DNA of 64,000 nt from Bradysia coprophila (GCF_014529535.1 NW_023503608.1:9784501-9848500), one strand, 5' to 3'; counted from the stretch's first letter, positions 1 to 12,453 are shown. Notes: generated by a model not told the origin, from the letters alone. A program made the numbers and translations.

Positions 1-1693
1 AATTATTTTGAGCCGAGGGTATTTTTTGTGCACCTTTTGTAGTTTTGTGTTTGTAGTATACGTAAGAAAACAACGAATTTAATTAAGAATTGCGTTCACT
101 GCTAATGAATGGTAATGGTGAAGAACTGATTCAATTATTACGGCAATGTGTGTCAATGTAGCCAATTAAGTTTCTTCATTGTTTTAAAATTTTTATTGAA
201 TCAAAGCTTGCAGATAAATTGTTAGAAAACATTGGTCCAGAGGATGCAGAGACGAATTATCATCGATGGAAGCCGATTTTATAAAATATAGATACTTAAT
301 CGCTTTAAAAATCGAGATAAGATTCATTTTCGCATGAACGATCACTGATCATTGATCAGTCTCGCAATTTTCCGGGCCCCAACCAACCAACAAAAAAAAT
401 TAGAAAAAAATATTTTTGTAATAAGAATCAGATTTATTGTATCTCTTGTTGTAGTTCTGTAGAGTGTCGCCAACAAAAAAAAAGGAAAAATTGTCTGTCT
501 TATTTTATGAAAATTTCTATTTACAACCCCCTAAATGTGCACAAAAATGTTTAAATAAATTTATAAATGTTAAAAAATGGTCTTTTACTATAAACAGCTT
601 GATCCATACTATCAAATTCACTTAAGAGATTCCGCTTTCATCTGGTTGCTTCTGCTGATCGTCTTGCTGTTATCCATGTTATCATACATACAAAAATCTC
701 TATTTTTTTATCCGTACGATTGAATGAGAAATCGCGCGAACACACATGAAAACAGAACAAACGATCAGCTGAAACTGAAAAGTGTAACATTTGTTTGTGA
801 ATCACTGTATTTGCATATACCTCCTTATTTCACTCATTCGTCAAAGAGACCATATCTATCAAACAAAAATGTAGAAGTGTGAGCTCTCTGAGCATGCAGT
901 TAAATACCGTATTCTAAGAAACTTCTTTTGTTCATTATCAACAAAACAAGTATGAAGTTTAGGTTCTAGGTACTGAGTGGTCTTATATTATTTAAAACTG
1001 ATAAACAGAAATGCCTGAACACTGTTCAGTGAACAGTCTCTTTTCTTATAAAATAAATATTTAAAGAAATCCGTTACAAATCTGCTTGCACATGTGTCAA
1101 ATTAGTAAACAAAAATTATCAATGAACTTCTCTTCTCAATCTACATTACAAACAAATTCTCATACTAACCGACTTTCAGCGCAAATTACATTTACTAATC
1201 AGTGAACAAACCCACTCTCGTCAATGTTTACGATATTTAAATGTATTTATGACGAAAAGCGATAATTTTTTGACATGCATTGCATATAACAATACAACAC
1301 ATTTCATCAGAAGCAACAATACTGATAATGTGGGAAAAAATTATTTGTATTAGCTTCTGCTTCCAACCTACCTATCATATTATAAAATACCTATATCGAT
1401 CCTATATATCACAATATAATTATAATCAACTCATCAATCCATTCAATAGTCGATTTGGTGTGCGTATAATAATAATAATTTCAACGGCAGATAACAGCGA
1501 CTGTATTTCAGTAAATAAACATGATTTATCTTGAACACATGTTAAGTCATAGTTACTGAAATAGCTGAATTATTACAACTTGTATAACGATTAGAAGAAG
1601 CATATAACTATACCTACGATAAGCAGCAGTCCGCTTACAATACGTAGAACATGGTACCACTACATGAATGTTAGTTGTGTTTCTAAAAAAATA
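1..1693. other. Intergenic, no gene recognised
   Basis: A+T-rich stretch left of the tRNA pair. The only long frame (1280-1534) is low-complexity and hydrophobic with no recognisable motif. I see no splice-consistent exon, tRNA or clear repeat here. Confidence 0.5.
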
Positions 1694-1715
1694 GTGTAAG
1701 GAAGTGGGTCGCATG

Positions 1716-1732
1716 GCCTCCGTGGCGCAATT

Positions 1733-1772
<40 letters not shown>

Positions 1773-1789
1773 GAGTCCACCCGGGGGCG
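1716..1789 (+). tRNA. tRNA-Asn (anticodon GTT)
   Basis: A full cloverleaf can be drawn. The acceptor stem GCCTCCG pairs with CGGGGGC (one G-U pair) and the discriminator base is G. The anticodon arm TTCGG-CTGTTAA-CCGAA has GTT at 1750-1752, reading AAC/AAU (Asn). The T arm contains the B-box-like GGTTCGAGTCC. A run of 18 T follows as a Pol III terminator. Length is 74 nt with no intron and no encoded CCA, as expected for a eukaryotic nuclear tRNA. Confidence 0.97.
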
Positions 1790-1795
1790 AATTAA

Positions 1796-1813
1796 TTTTT
1801 TTTTTTTTTTTTT
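1796..1813 (+). terminator. Pol III T-run terminator
   Basis: Eighteen consecutive T begin seven bases after the + strand tRNA-Asn, the standard RNA polymerase III stop. Confidence 0.85.
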
Positions 1814-1884
1814 GAAAAGCAAATAACAAATTTTCCGAAACAAGAAACATGAAAAAAAAATACAAAAATCTATTTTCTTCAAGT

Positions 1885-1893
1885 AAAAAAAAA
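1885..1893 (-). terminator. Pol III T-run terminator
   Basis: Nine A on the + strand form a T9 run just downstream of the minus-strand tRNA-Asn, a sufficient Pol III terminator. Confidence 0.8.
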
Positions 1894-1899
1894 TTAAAC

Positions 1900-1916
1900 C
1901 GCCCCCGGGTGGACTC

Positions 1917-1956
<40 letters not shown>

Positions 1957-1973
1957 AATTGCGCCACGGAGGC
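1900..1973 (-). tRNA. tRNA-Asn (anticodon GTT), second copy
   Basis: Reverse complement of the tRNA at 1716-1789, with identical 74-nt sequence as far as I can read: same acceptor stem, GTT anticodon and B box. The two genes converge, 3' ends facing each other, about 110 bp apart. Both look functional. Confidence 0.97.
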
Positions 1974-1995
1974 CATGCGACCCTCTTCCTTACAC

Positions 1996-3178
1996 AATTT
2001 TTTTACAAATACACATTCATATGTTGAACGAAAGGCTGGAATTTAACAATGTTCTGTTATAGCGATCGAGATAAATTAATATAAAAGTTCGAGGTATAAG
2101 TAACTTCGATTAATTTCATTTCGTGTGACAAACTAGGTCCCACCACTTGTCTGGACAGGTCCCTTGACTGAAATTTGCTCATCAATGCTTCTCCGATTTT
2201 TGAATCGACTACCTGCAAAATCATGAAATCAGTTTGAACAATTTTAGAATGAAAGTTGATGTAAAAATAAACAACGTTTACCATTAAACATTATCAAAAT
2301 ATCCCTTCGTTTTTTTAAAAATTAATTAAGAAAATTATTTTAAGACAAAGTCTGATGTCAGACTAGTGAGATCGTTTATATGTAATATATACACTCATAC
2401 CCTTGTAAAACACCTCTGACGTCACTAGTTGTTCTGGCATATCCTGATATAAACAACTACTGCTAAATGAAAGTTATGACATCGTCGACGTCAAAAAATT
2501 TGAAATGCTGATTTAAAATACCAATTAACGTAATTGGGCGAACAAAATTTGTATTCATGGCTTTTAGGACCTGAATAATCCGAATAAAAAAGTTTTGAAA
2601 ACTAGTGCAAGTAGTATATTATGTACACAATGTGTGTGCCGATGTTAAAGAGCTACCTTAGGCCTAGTTATACTAGACTGCGGGCAATCATCAATCGGAT
2701 TATTGCATTCGTCGTCGATTGGAACAAAGTTTTTTAAAATCGAGTTATTACTGTAGCTATCGACCATTACATAAATTCAGGAAAAAAGGTCTTCCGAGAA
2801 ACAACTCCCAGAACATCAGATCTACTTTGTTGATCTGTAAACCAAACCTCATGAATTTGTTTCATTAATGATGGAAACAAAAAAATTGAAAATCTCTTCA
2901 TCAATACCCAAGTTATCATTCAATCTAGAAAAATTCTTTTATAAATCACTACGGGATCTTTTTCCGTTTTTTGCTAACATATTTTCTGACGCAAGACCCT
3001 TGAATTAACAGTGAAGGGAATAGAACCCTGACTTTCAGTCAAGGGAATAATTTGAAAAGTTTTTTTTTGTGTTCTCACTTTCAGATATCCCTTACCTGTC
3101 CAAACTCTCAAATCAGTCTCGTTCAACCAATAGAAAGAATCAAATCAATCAAATTCGATTATTAAAAATATAAAATTC
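1996..3178. other. Intergenic, nothing recognised
   Basis: A+T-rich sequence between the tRNA pair and the 3' end of the SLC5 gene. The 75-codon frame on the minus strand (2057-2284) has no recognisable motif and I do not support it as a gene. Confidence 0.5.
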
Positions 3179-3184
3179 TTTATT
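3179..3184 (-). promoter_or_regulatory. Poly(A) signal of the SLC5 gene
   Basis: AATAAA on the minus strand, about 20 nt beyond the TGA stop of the symporter, so the 3' UTR would be very short. Confidence 0.55.
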
Positions 3185-3204
3185 TTGTATACGAAGAACC
3201 ATGA

Positions 3205-6200
3205 TCACTTTTTTAACATTCCAATTTCTTCTGCTTTTTCGTCGTTTTTACCTTTCTTCAACGATTTCTTCGATCGCTGTTTCTTCTCTAATATTCTTGC
3301 TATTGGTGGCACAAATAATCTAGTATCTAAATCGTGAATGTCAGACTTTCCAAATATATAACTGGAAGCTGTCCCCACGCTCATCACAATTATCACACCA
3401 ATCAATATGTAATACATGAACGATATCCGGTATACGGGAAAGATAGACTCGCTAGAAGAAAAAAGAAGATAGAAATGATGAATAATAGAACCATTAGAAC
3501 ACAGAACACTATACGTGGAAAGGTCAATTGGATTGATATTGACTGAATTAAATTACTGAAAAATTTCGGCGACCTGATTTCGAGGTAATGAACTAAATTG
3601 AAAAGTCAATTGGAGGATAGATTGATATTGACGAAATTAAATTAGCTAAAAATGTTGACGATGATCTACGTTCAAGTGAAAAAGCAGAATTTTTAGAATG
3701 AAATCGTTAGCGGAATTTTTTGTGCGCAGCTTTGTACAATTTTTTGATACAAATGTACTGTAAATGTATACTGAAACTTGAACGAAATTTTTGGATTGTT
3801 GAGACAAAATTTACAAATGCGAATAACTGTTATGTATCAAAGAAGGACACTAAATGACTCTTGGTAGTTTCGAAGGGGAGACGTTTAGCAATTTTGGTCG
3901 AATCAACTTACGTTCGGTCAATTTCGGCCTGAATGAGTTCATCGTTTAACGTTCTGTTAAATGCATGTCCAGTTACATTGAAATATCGCTCGGGACATTT
4001 ATCTACGTAGTCCTTTTCCAGTTTTGGATAATACGGAAAATTGAACAAGGAACCCATTCCCATCCATAGATTGAATACAAAACCAGTAACGAGTCCAATG
4101 ATCGCACCCTTAATTCGAAAATTGGTACAATATCATTAGTTTGCATGCAAAATGTTATCTTTGTTGTCTGTTACCTTATTAGTTGCATGCGGTACGAACA
4201 AACCGAGCATAAAAGTACCAAACATAGGAGCGCCTAGCAGCCCAAAGGCGACCATTGTTGCCTGTATAATATTTCCCATAAATCCAGATACCATGGCTGC
4301 ACCAATGCACAGAAGTCCGCCGACAATGGACATAATCTTAAGAAGTCTTAGCGTTTGTACGTCGGTAAGGTTTTTCCAAATGTATGGTTTGATTATATCC
4401 TCGTGAACCACAGCTGTTAGCGAATTGATACCCGACGAGACGGTTGATAACGAAGCTGAGAAGATTCCTGCAACGAATATTCCCGGAATGCCCGGAATGC
4501 TGCCCATTGTGTCCATAACGAACAGTGGAAATAGCTGATCGGCTGTCATGATTCGCTGCGTTTTGATTGGATCACAATAACGGTATTTACTGATCACAAC
4601 CATTCCAACGAGTAGGACCAGAAGGTGGATTATTGTAAACATCGGCAATGCCATCCAAACAGCCCTGCAATTTTTTTCCCATCAAACATGCCCAATTAGT
4701 CAAGAAACAGCAAAAAAAGTATATTTTTAATCGATGCAGCTCATAGTTCCTCAAATGGCTCAAAAATGCATTGTTTTTCTATAAAGCTCATAAGGTCATA
4801 AAGCGGCTAAATTGCTGCTCCCCGATGCATTTTTTTGACATTTTACTAAAATACAATTTTTAAACATGCTCATTCTAACTAAAAAGTTGTTCTACAGCAG
4901 TACTCGAAAACTTAACGATTTTTTTATAAAACAAATTGAAGATGAGGAATATATTGGACCTTTACATACATACGCTCACCTTTTTGCATCGCTTAGCGTT
5001 GGAAGCGAAAGATATCGCTGAATAGTTGCTTGGTTTGTAGCGTAGGCACCTAGCATCGCGACAGATCCACCGAGTACGGCATTCCAAAATGAGACTCGCG
5101 TGTAGGGACTCGGATCAAAACTGGATGAAACAGACACATTACCCAACGATTCACCTCTAACAATATCCCAGTTTTCTTACTCGAACAAGTTTAAACGATC
5201 GGTTTCCCAATTATCTGCCCATACTTGATCGAGACCGCCCGAATCCATTATACCCTGTACAACGATCCAAATCATGGCTCCAAACATTATAAGCGTTTGA
5301 AATGTATCCGTCCAGACCACCGCTTTCATACCGCCCTATATATGGTATGAATCAGAGCTTTAGTGAACAAATTATCAATTTATCAAAACTTTTGATTGGA
5401 CTTACAATGGTTGTGTAAAATGTACACACCAACCCTGTAATCGAATGTATGCGGTGATTAAATTCGTGGATAAGATAAGATACAATAGTGCGTTCGGTTA
5501 GATGGGAAGTTGTATGAACGAAGTTGTATGAGTGAAGCGACCACAGACACAAAACAGGTACTGCTTTTGGATATTTTACGCTATCCTTCTTTTACCTGTT
5601 ATCCATACTGTAATCCACACGTGCAATCCCGTGACTGTAAAGAGTAATCATATTAGTTTTTCGTCTGTAATATTCGATCTTATCGTTACACTATGTTAAC
5701 CTTGTGTTAATGCCATAGCCGGAGCATATAATGCAATACCCATGAAAAATGTCTGCGAAACAAAAACGAAAGTTTCCAGTCATCATAAAAACGAAAATCA
5801 TGGAAATCGGACAGAGAAATTTCAACTCTCAAAAGGTCAGTGGTCCCATCGATAGGGAACTTTAAAATTGAGAATTAAGAAGTGGAACTGTCCGATATTT
5901 GAAAAAAATCACTTGGAATTAGATTCACAGAATCTGGCATACCATTGTAAGTATATACAGAAGACATGAAAATGCTCTAATTGGCTTCCCGAATCGTCTC
6001 TCCAAATATTCGTTAGCCGAACAACTACCCAAATTGTAGAAAACTGGTACAATCAAATACGCCGACATGAATGTCATAATAGGCATGACGATTATCACAT
6101 AAGATAAAATCAATTGTGTTCCATACAGAAACATTTCGGCGGGAACACCGAGAAGGCCAGTGGCTGACATAAATGTGGCCATTATACTGGCCGCCACAGG

Positions 6201-6353
6201 TATTACACCCATCGATTTTCCACCGATTAATATATCGTCAGCGGATTGTTTCCCTTTGCACGCATAGAAAACTCCGATAACGGCTGATATCAACAGCATC
6301 CCAACGAATACCGAATAGTCGATCCAACCGAATAGATTTTCCTCGATGTCCAT
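3205..6353 (-). CDS. SLC5-family sodium/solute symporter (SMVT/SMCT-like)
   Basis: Nine coding exons on the minus strand: 6353-5943, 5752-5701, 5634-5596, 5434-5406, 5335-5181, 5120-4980, 4664-4175, 4108-3912, 3451-3205. All junctions are GT-AG and phases close, giving about 586 residues, the usual SLC5 size. The first in-frame ATG at 6353 begins MDIEENLFGWIDY. Family hallmarks in order: YSVFVGMLLISAVIG (TM1), GGKSMGVIPVAASIMATFMS (sodium-site region), SANEYLERRFGK, GGMKAVVWTDTFQTLIM and STVSSGINSLTAVVHEDIIK, all typical of the SLC5A5/6/8/12 subgroup. A lysine-rich cytosolic tail ends the protein. It should be a plasma-membrane Na+-coupled carrier with the LeuT fold. Insects have many paralogues, so substrate (monocarboxylate, vitamin, iodide-like) cannot be told from sequence. 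Confidence 0.93.
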
Positions 6354-6844
6354 TTTTCTCAAATATTTTCTTTGGTTCGGTTCACAGAGAAAAACTGGAC
6401 CACAATTTTGTTACTATGTGTTGCACGAGAGTCGGACTTATCGGTTTGACTGGTTTCACTATAAAGACTGTTGAATGATAATTGAAAATTTTTATTGTGT
6501 CTATATCGCTATATCAGTGTGAAGATAAATTTGTCATTACACGGAAAAAATATTCGGCGTGCTTGTCGAACGTATAGATAACGAGCACCAAATTTATAGC
6601 GTGTGGGGGACATGAAAACAATACTTTCTTCCCGACGACCAAATCAAAATTCAAAGTCAATAATTTCCTGTTGTTGCATCTCTGCGTCCTAGTGATGTAA
6701 AAAAACAGTTTCTCTCCCCGGGCAGTATCTTAGTTGAAATCATCGCAAATTTTAGCTGCACTTTTTATATCTTTTTCTAGTAAAATACAGACCACAAGAC
6801 GTTACAAAGTATGGAGGAAAATAAATACATTTTACATGCTACAT
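6354..6844. other. Upstream region of the SLC5 gene
   Basis: Presumed 5' UTR and promoter of the minus-strand symporter. I see no defined promoter element and no other gene. Confidence 0.4.
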
Positions 6845-6952
6845 GTGTCGAAAACCGTACTTTTCATGTTTCAAGCACTACTTTTGACGCCCTCAGCATG
6901 TAAAATCCATTACATAAGTCGGGATAAACATGAAAAGTCTCGTTTTCGTGTG
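6845..6952. repeat. Short foldback element, about 27-bp arms
   Basis: Arms 6845-6871 and 6926-6952 are imperfect inverted repeats, both containing ACTTTTCATGTTT in matching orientation and CGAAAAC. The loop is about 54 bp. It looks like a small non-autonomous palindromic DNA transposon; ends and target duplication are unclear. Confidence 0.6.
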
Positions 6953-7084
6953 TTTATTGACCTCGGCTACGCCTCGGATCAACAAAATTCATCTTTTCAT
7001 CTTTTTATCCCTAGTCATGTCAAATACTATTACATCAACGCTTTGTCGATATTAAATTGAAGGGTGTTGCTTGAACTTATTTTT

Positions 7085-7260
7085 CACAATAGCAACGCAC
7101 TTCAAGCAAAAGTGCTATTAATGACAGCTGTCAAATAGAGTACTACTTTGTATGAAAAAAGCGTCCGAATTTTTTTACAGTGTCAAAATAATTCGATACA
7201 CTGTCCAGCTTCAGTACCCTATTTAGAGTACCACTCATGCTTGAAGTGCGTTGACAATAG
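7085..7260. repeat. Foldback element with GCAACGCACTTCAAGC arms
   Basis: Inverted arms at 7085-7107 and 7239-7260 share ACGCACTTCAAGC plus CAATAG at the outside, spanning 176 bp. A wider pair, GGGTGTTGC at about 7066 and GTAACACCC at about 7446, may mark the ends of a larger element of about 390 bp enclosing it. Confidence 0.6.
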
Positions 7261-7378
7261 TCATTTCCTCGCCTACGCTGAAATTTCTGAAGACTTTCTT
7301 GTGAAAAACGTTGTGTCTACCTCGGGAAAAAAGTTGGAAATTTCCTTTTCTACGGTTTTCCAGACCGTAGCGATCGAA

Positions 7379-7510
7379 CAACACCATCAAAATTCTATTT
7401 CCAACTTTTCTTCCCTCATTGAACAAATAATTATTTCTCGGGTGAGTAACACCCTCAAAATGTAATTTCAAACTTTTCTTCCCTCGTTGCACAAATAACT
7501 ATTTGACGTG
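7379..7510. repeat. Two tandem ~68-bp repeat units
   Basis: Unit 1 (about 7379-7445) and unit 2 (about 7446-7510) both run ACACC-TCAAAAT, then ACTTTTCTTCCCTC, then ACAAATAA-TATTT. A third copy lies far away at about 61198-61262, so this belongs to a dispersed repeat family. The frames 7148-7465 and 7235-7492 are explained by this repeat. Confidence 0.7.
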
Positions 7511-9334
7511 CGTATCATTTCTATCATCGAGTCGAACATGATACTGGCTACTATAGAAATATAAAACCGGACAGATATGCATCGGGCGGCTAGATTAAAG
7601 TAATTATTGATTTAATGATAATAAATGATTTCATGTTCCGCATCTTAAAGCCACTCTAATTTTTACTGAAAATTCATTGTCATGTAATGACACGTACCTA
7701 TAGTTGATAATTTGCAAGCTCATTTCAAGTTCACTATCTCGCCTATCTAGTGATTTTTACAATCAGCTTTATTCCGCCATTTGTTTATAAGTTTTATTCA
7801 GAATTTAAAGAACATAAAGTCAGAAGTTACGTCCTTACACTTACCTTTCATTTGTTATCGAATAAAGACGACAATAATATAAGCAACGACGAGCCTTGGC
7901 ACGTGTCTACTTATGTATCAAAATGAATGTTGCAAAGAATATATAAATCACTGGACAATAGTTTAAACAAAAGAAATTCAATGAGTATATCGCCGAGCAT
8001 TTATCTTTCGTCAATGGCTATCTACTATTACCTGTAAAAACAAATTCAAAGGATTTTGTTGCCGTTTGTACAGGAAACCTTATAAAAATGGTTTTTGTAT
8101 TATAAAGTGCTGAGCGAAATCAAATTGAATCAGATTTGTTCACCTATTGTAGGTCCTAGTCCTACGCTTAGCATTCAATTTTACACACTTCGCTTTTAGG
8201 GTAAAAGTTAAATTTTGCAAGAAATTGTCGAAGACGGAAAAAATAAACGATCGATGAACTCTGGCTTCGCTTATGAGATCTTATACATCGATACTTTTGA
8301 AATACTTGCCGGTTGTGAATGGTTAATGCCTTTTTCGCGCGTTAATTCTGTATTTGAATTTAATATCTTTCTACTAATTCTCATTTAGACTAGCATTTCA
8401 TATTGACTTTTAACCGGGGTGTCAACGAACTTGCAATTTCAGGCCATTACAACGAGCACACATTTTTCAGACTCACCACTCGTTGTACTTATAACATTAT
8501 TTGCTGGATTCTGCAGAAGCGGGTGTAGCAACAGACGATATAGACTAGACAGTCCTTTATTGTCTTTAGGGCTGCTATCGAGCTCTAATGAAACTACACT
8601 TTCATTTGATAGTCGAACTAAAAACACTCACTTAACGTGAAAATAGTCGGCCAAAATCAGAGTCTACGCTCTGTAAGTGTAAATATTTACTCTGTAACAG
8701 GAATGTGCAACTGAAAAATAGGATGGAAGCCAAAGAACTGTGGATGTGATGCGAATTATGAATGTCGAATTGAAGAAAATTGGTCAAAATATAACAATGA
8801 CTACATCATCCCCAGTGAGACAGAGGAATGATAATCCCTGCTGATGCTGCTGATGTATGTTGTGAGAAATAAAATCAATGTTTCTTACGGAACATCATAA
8901 ACTACTCACCAATGGATGTTACAGATCTACGAGTATAACTCTTGACTGCATCACCTTACGAATTTCCTTTCGCGTTCCTATAATTCTCAACAAGTTCCTG
9001 GACGCTAGCGATTGTAATTGTACCGGACTGTTATCGTTCATCGAGTGAATAAAAAGCGTTATCTCTGACTCAACCATTATATTTGATATCTGATCCGCTT
9101 ATATGCTAACGAATTTCCCATTGGAAAATTCTTTATAGAAAACACAGACATTTTATGCTCCGAACATATACCCGAAGAGAACAAAATGAAAATATAAATA
9201 AATGTATCGCATGATGTCCGATGGTTCAAACCATTACTTTTACCTCAGAGGTTCCTGAAGTGGAGAAGGTAAATTCAAAACGTAGAAAAAATAAAGAAAA
9301 ATAATTCAAATCCAACGGCAATTGCGATGACAAT
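7511..9334. other. Intergenic, no gene recognised
   Basis: Between the repeats and the 3' end of the kinesin gene. Overlapping frames on both strands at 8419-8640 lack an ATG start and motifs. The last few hundred bases probably hold the kinesin 3' UTR. Confidence 0.4.
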
Positions 9335-12300
9335 TTAGCGCTTGCTCTTCTTGGTGCTGTGACTTCCCATTCCAACGCTGTAATTCGACGGCGTTTCCTT
9401 TACCGGACTGAAGCATTCGCCACGGCTCGATCGTTTGCGAATGGGTGCTTCCGGCGATCGTTGCTTCAAGCATTCAACATCATCGAATACTACCTGTGCA
9501 CCACCGCCACATGTCGGTATTACATTTCCTTTGTACAATCGAGTTTCCACTTCGCCATCCGTGTCGGCCGATTGTGATACCAGGCAATATTTTGATGTTT
9601 TCGGATTGGTAACGTCTTTGATGTCCGTTAGCTTTGTGATCGATTTGCGATTTTTGTAAAACGGTTGAAGTATTGTGTCTAGCGGAACTGGATTCGCCGC
9701 GCGATGCTCTAACCAGCGCTCACCGGTGGAACGTGATCGACGATGGCGGATATTGGAAGCAGCAATGCCCTGTGGAATGGTAAATGTTTGTTCGGGTTCG
9801 AGGGAATGTCTAATATTAAAATTGCTTACCCGTGGCGCTCGTGGTGTTTGTGATCGCATAAACGTAGCAGAATGATAATCAGAGGTGACACTAGCTTCTT
9901 CGATATTTGAAGTAGCGGGTCGTGTTGATTTACTCGAAACGTATCTGTCTGGCAAATAATCCGATGACAGCACATCGTGCGCCAATTTTAAACGATTTTC
10001 CTTGTCACGCAACTCCTCCTAGATGAGATATTTAACGGTATAAGACACTCGGAACTATTGAACCGACAAACATTTCAAATTTACCTTCATCTTTAGCTGT
10101 TGTTCTTGGTACTTCTGTTCCATTTCCTTTGTGAGTTTGCCAGTTTCACTGGCCAAGCGATTATCGTATTTCCGTTTTTGTTTCTCCTTCTCCAATTCCT
10201 TCTGGCAAATGACTTGTTGTTTCTGGTTCAGTTGACCTTTCATTTCACGAATCATCGATTCACGATCCTTAACCTGACGACTCAGATCGCTGACTGTGTC
10301 TTCGTACTGAGCCAATTTCTCCTCGTAGGCGATCACCTTCTGTCGCTCGTTTTGCAGCATAGCCGTCAAGGAAGCATTTTCACTTTTCAAATTGTACGAG
10401 TCACGTTCCATTTGCACCAAAGCGGCACGAAAGGCATCGCCTGAAATGAAAATCGAAATTACCGTCGTAATTCTTTGGAACGTCCGTGATTCGTTACCTT
10501 TGGCGGTGTAATCGTTCAACAGAATCTGTCGCTTCTGAATACGCTGTTCCAAGTGCTTCATCAGATGCGCAATTGTATGTTCTGCCTCCGGACTATTGAT
10601 TCGATATTCGGGGAATTTCGGTCCGAGACTATACACGAGGCCAACATCAACATCAAGTTTTTTCGCTTCCGGTCTGCCCATTGCATCCAAATTGTTTACG
10701 GCCATTTTGAACAATTGATTGGCCTTGCGACGACCTGGTGTCAGACCAACGTCAAGACGTATCGGCGTTGCACGTTGAACCTGAACTTCTTGGGTCATTT
10801 CGGCGAATTTGATGACTTGCTAAGTTGAGGAAAATAAATTTCGGTGAACTTTTACAGAAAAATAGAAGTCGATGGCAATGTGTAGTGCTGGAACAATTGT
10901 ACTTACCACCGATTCATCATAGTCCTCGTTTCTTGGGTTGATACAAACGATCATCTTGACACTGCCTTCGCCTTCGAAATAGTTCTTGAACAGATGTGAC
11001 ACCTTCGAATCTCTGTACGGAACCTTTTTATTGGATCCATTCAACTGATTTTCGCGCAAAATCTCCAAACAAGTGCGCAAAGTCATTAGCGAATTGTTGA
11101 TGTTGCCGGCCTCTCGTAGCCGTTGTCCGGTATTGTTCGTACGGCTCGTCCGTTCACTTCCAGCCAAATCTACCAGAGACAATTGACTCACTGTAACCGT
11201 TCGACGATCTTGTAAAACGGTCTCGCCCTGGCTATCCGTCGGCGCCTGTACCAAACGAATGGTGAACACCGAATGACTCCGACTTGATTCAGCATTCAGA
11301 ATGGTGTGACCCATTCGTTTTCTCTTTTGACCTTTCTGGAATGCTTCGATGGCTTCCGGCAAGCTCTTCACCTCAACTTCTGTGGCCAAATGGACGTACA
11401 TATTGTGACTGGAATCCTCGCGGATGATTTTGCTTTGCAAAGTCCGTTGCACAGGAGTGTCTTCCAACAAGTCGTAGACGCTGTTATTGTAGACCTCAAT
11501 GTAAGTGATGAATACCGCATACATGTTGTCTTCATTGATGCCATCCAGTGCCGACGGGTCTTTGGATGCACGCGACGCAATTTCTGGATCAGAATCAACA
11601 CGCCCACGAAATTTACCGAATCGTGTATTCATTTCCGCTTGTCGTTCGAGCATAGCGTCCGCTTCCGACAATATTTCGAATCCATTCATGCGGTCCGGCT
11701 TGAAGACAAACTTTTTCGTTTGGTAATCATTGATCGTCTTAAATAAAACGTCCAAGCAACGGGGCATGATGCCTTGATCGTTTGAGTTTCCAGTCATTGT
11801 GAAAGTTTTCCCACTGCCCGTTACGCCATAAGTAAACAAAAGTCCATTTCTGCCTCGAATCAATCCCTCTACGAGCGGTTGTGCGACTACATTGTACACC
11901 TCCCGTTGTCGTGATTGCGGATCGAAAACGTTTTTGAATATGTAATGCGTTTCGCGCAGACAAGCCGATTTGTAATTGACTGCTATTTCGGGTGGTGTAA
12001 GAACGACTGTCGTCGGTGAAATGACCTTCACGCATGATTCTTCATTTTCAGTATTCACCGGCCGAATACGGCAGAAAACTTGGACGGAATCTTTTGAAGA
12101 AGCGTTAGATATTTGGCGTGGAAGTCGAAGTGGAGTTTTCGGAATAACTTTAGCTGGTGTGCGTATTCTATTGTTGCTTAAGAAGGAAAACAGAGAGTTT
12201 GTTGAAATATCAAAATAGAAAAATAGCGTTCAGCAATTTTGCGTTGATGATCGACAGTTATGTTGCGTTTTCCATTGTTTAGCCTGTGGTGAGTTTCTGA

Positions 12301-12453
12301 TTACAATGGAAAACGCAACATAACTGTCGATGATCAACGCAAAATTGCCCGTGTGTTTTCGGCCTTAAAATTTTGCACAAACTTAACTATCAACCACTGA
12401 ATATTAGTGACATAAATATAATTTTACACATACCTTGACTTCATTGCATTCAT
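9335..12453 (-). CDS. pav: Kinesin-6 motor, pavarotti / KIF23 (MKLP1)
   Basis: Coding exons: 12453-12434, 12176-10907, 10819-10498, 10440-10085, 10018-9335, all GT-AG with phases closing, about 883 residues (family about 860-890). Kinesin-6 proteins bundle antiparallel microtubules and, with RacGAP50C/MgcRacGAP, form centralspindlin for cytokinesis. The motor domain starts at VQVFCRIRPV (about residue 38) and carries the P-loop GVTGSGKT, switch I SSRSHSVF, switch II DLAGSER and the large kinesin-6 insertion in loop 6. The neck reads VIKFAEMTQEV. A coiled coil follows (SENASLTAMLQNERQKVIAY onward), then a basic tail with RRHRRSRSTGERWLEHR, the conserved KIF23 C-terminal motif. A GTAAG...CAG segment at 9770-9829 is 60 nt, in frame and stop-free. 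It is probably a real intron, giving 863 residues if removed. Confidence 0.96.
12234..12347. mobile_element. Palindromic MITE in pav intron 1
   Basis: Arms 12234-12277 and 12304-12347 are inverted repeats of 44 bp with a single mismatch, starting CAATTTTGCGTTGATGATCG and enclosing a 26-bp loop containing TTAGCCTGTGGTGA. The same loop and arm motifs recur at 35935-36362, so it is a dispersed non-autonomous element. It sits wholly inside the first intron of the kinesin gene (12177-12433). Confidence 0.85.

Larger units (their letters stand above)
1694..1995. repeat. Inverted duplication carrying two tRNA-Asn genes
   Basis: The arms 1694-1789 and 1900-1995 are near-perfect reverse complements, about 96 bp each. 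They include roughly 22 bp of flank outside each tRNA (GTGTAAGGAAG then GGGTCGCAT), with one visible difference in that flank. The arms are separated by about 110 bp of A/T-rich spacer. Matching flanks show that a segment larger than the tRNA was copied in inverted orientation. Confidence 0.9.

Noticed and set aside
7148-7492. Overlapping ~100-codon frames on both strands
   Set aside because: Lie in dispersed repeats with inverted and tandem structure; no motif.
8419-8640. Paired opposite-strand frames
   Set aside because: The plus-strand one starts with a non-ATG codon, both have ordinary low-information composition and no splice support.
10100-10828. Plus-strand frames of 91-114 codons
   Set aside because: Antisense shadows of the pav coiled-coil and neck exons.
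11306-12218. Plus-strand and alternate minus frames
   Set aside because: Overlap the pav motor exon, which has the full kinesin motif set.
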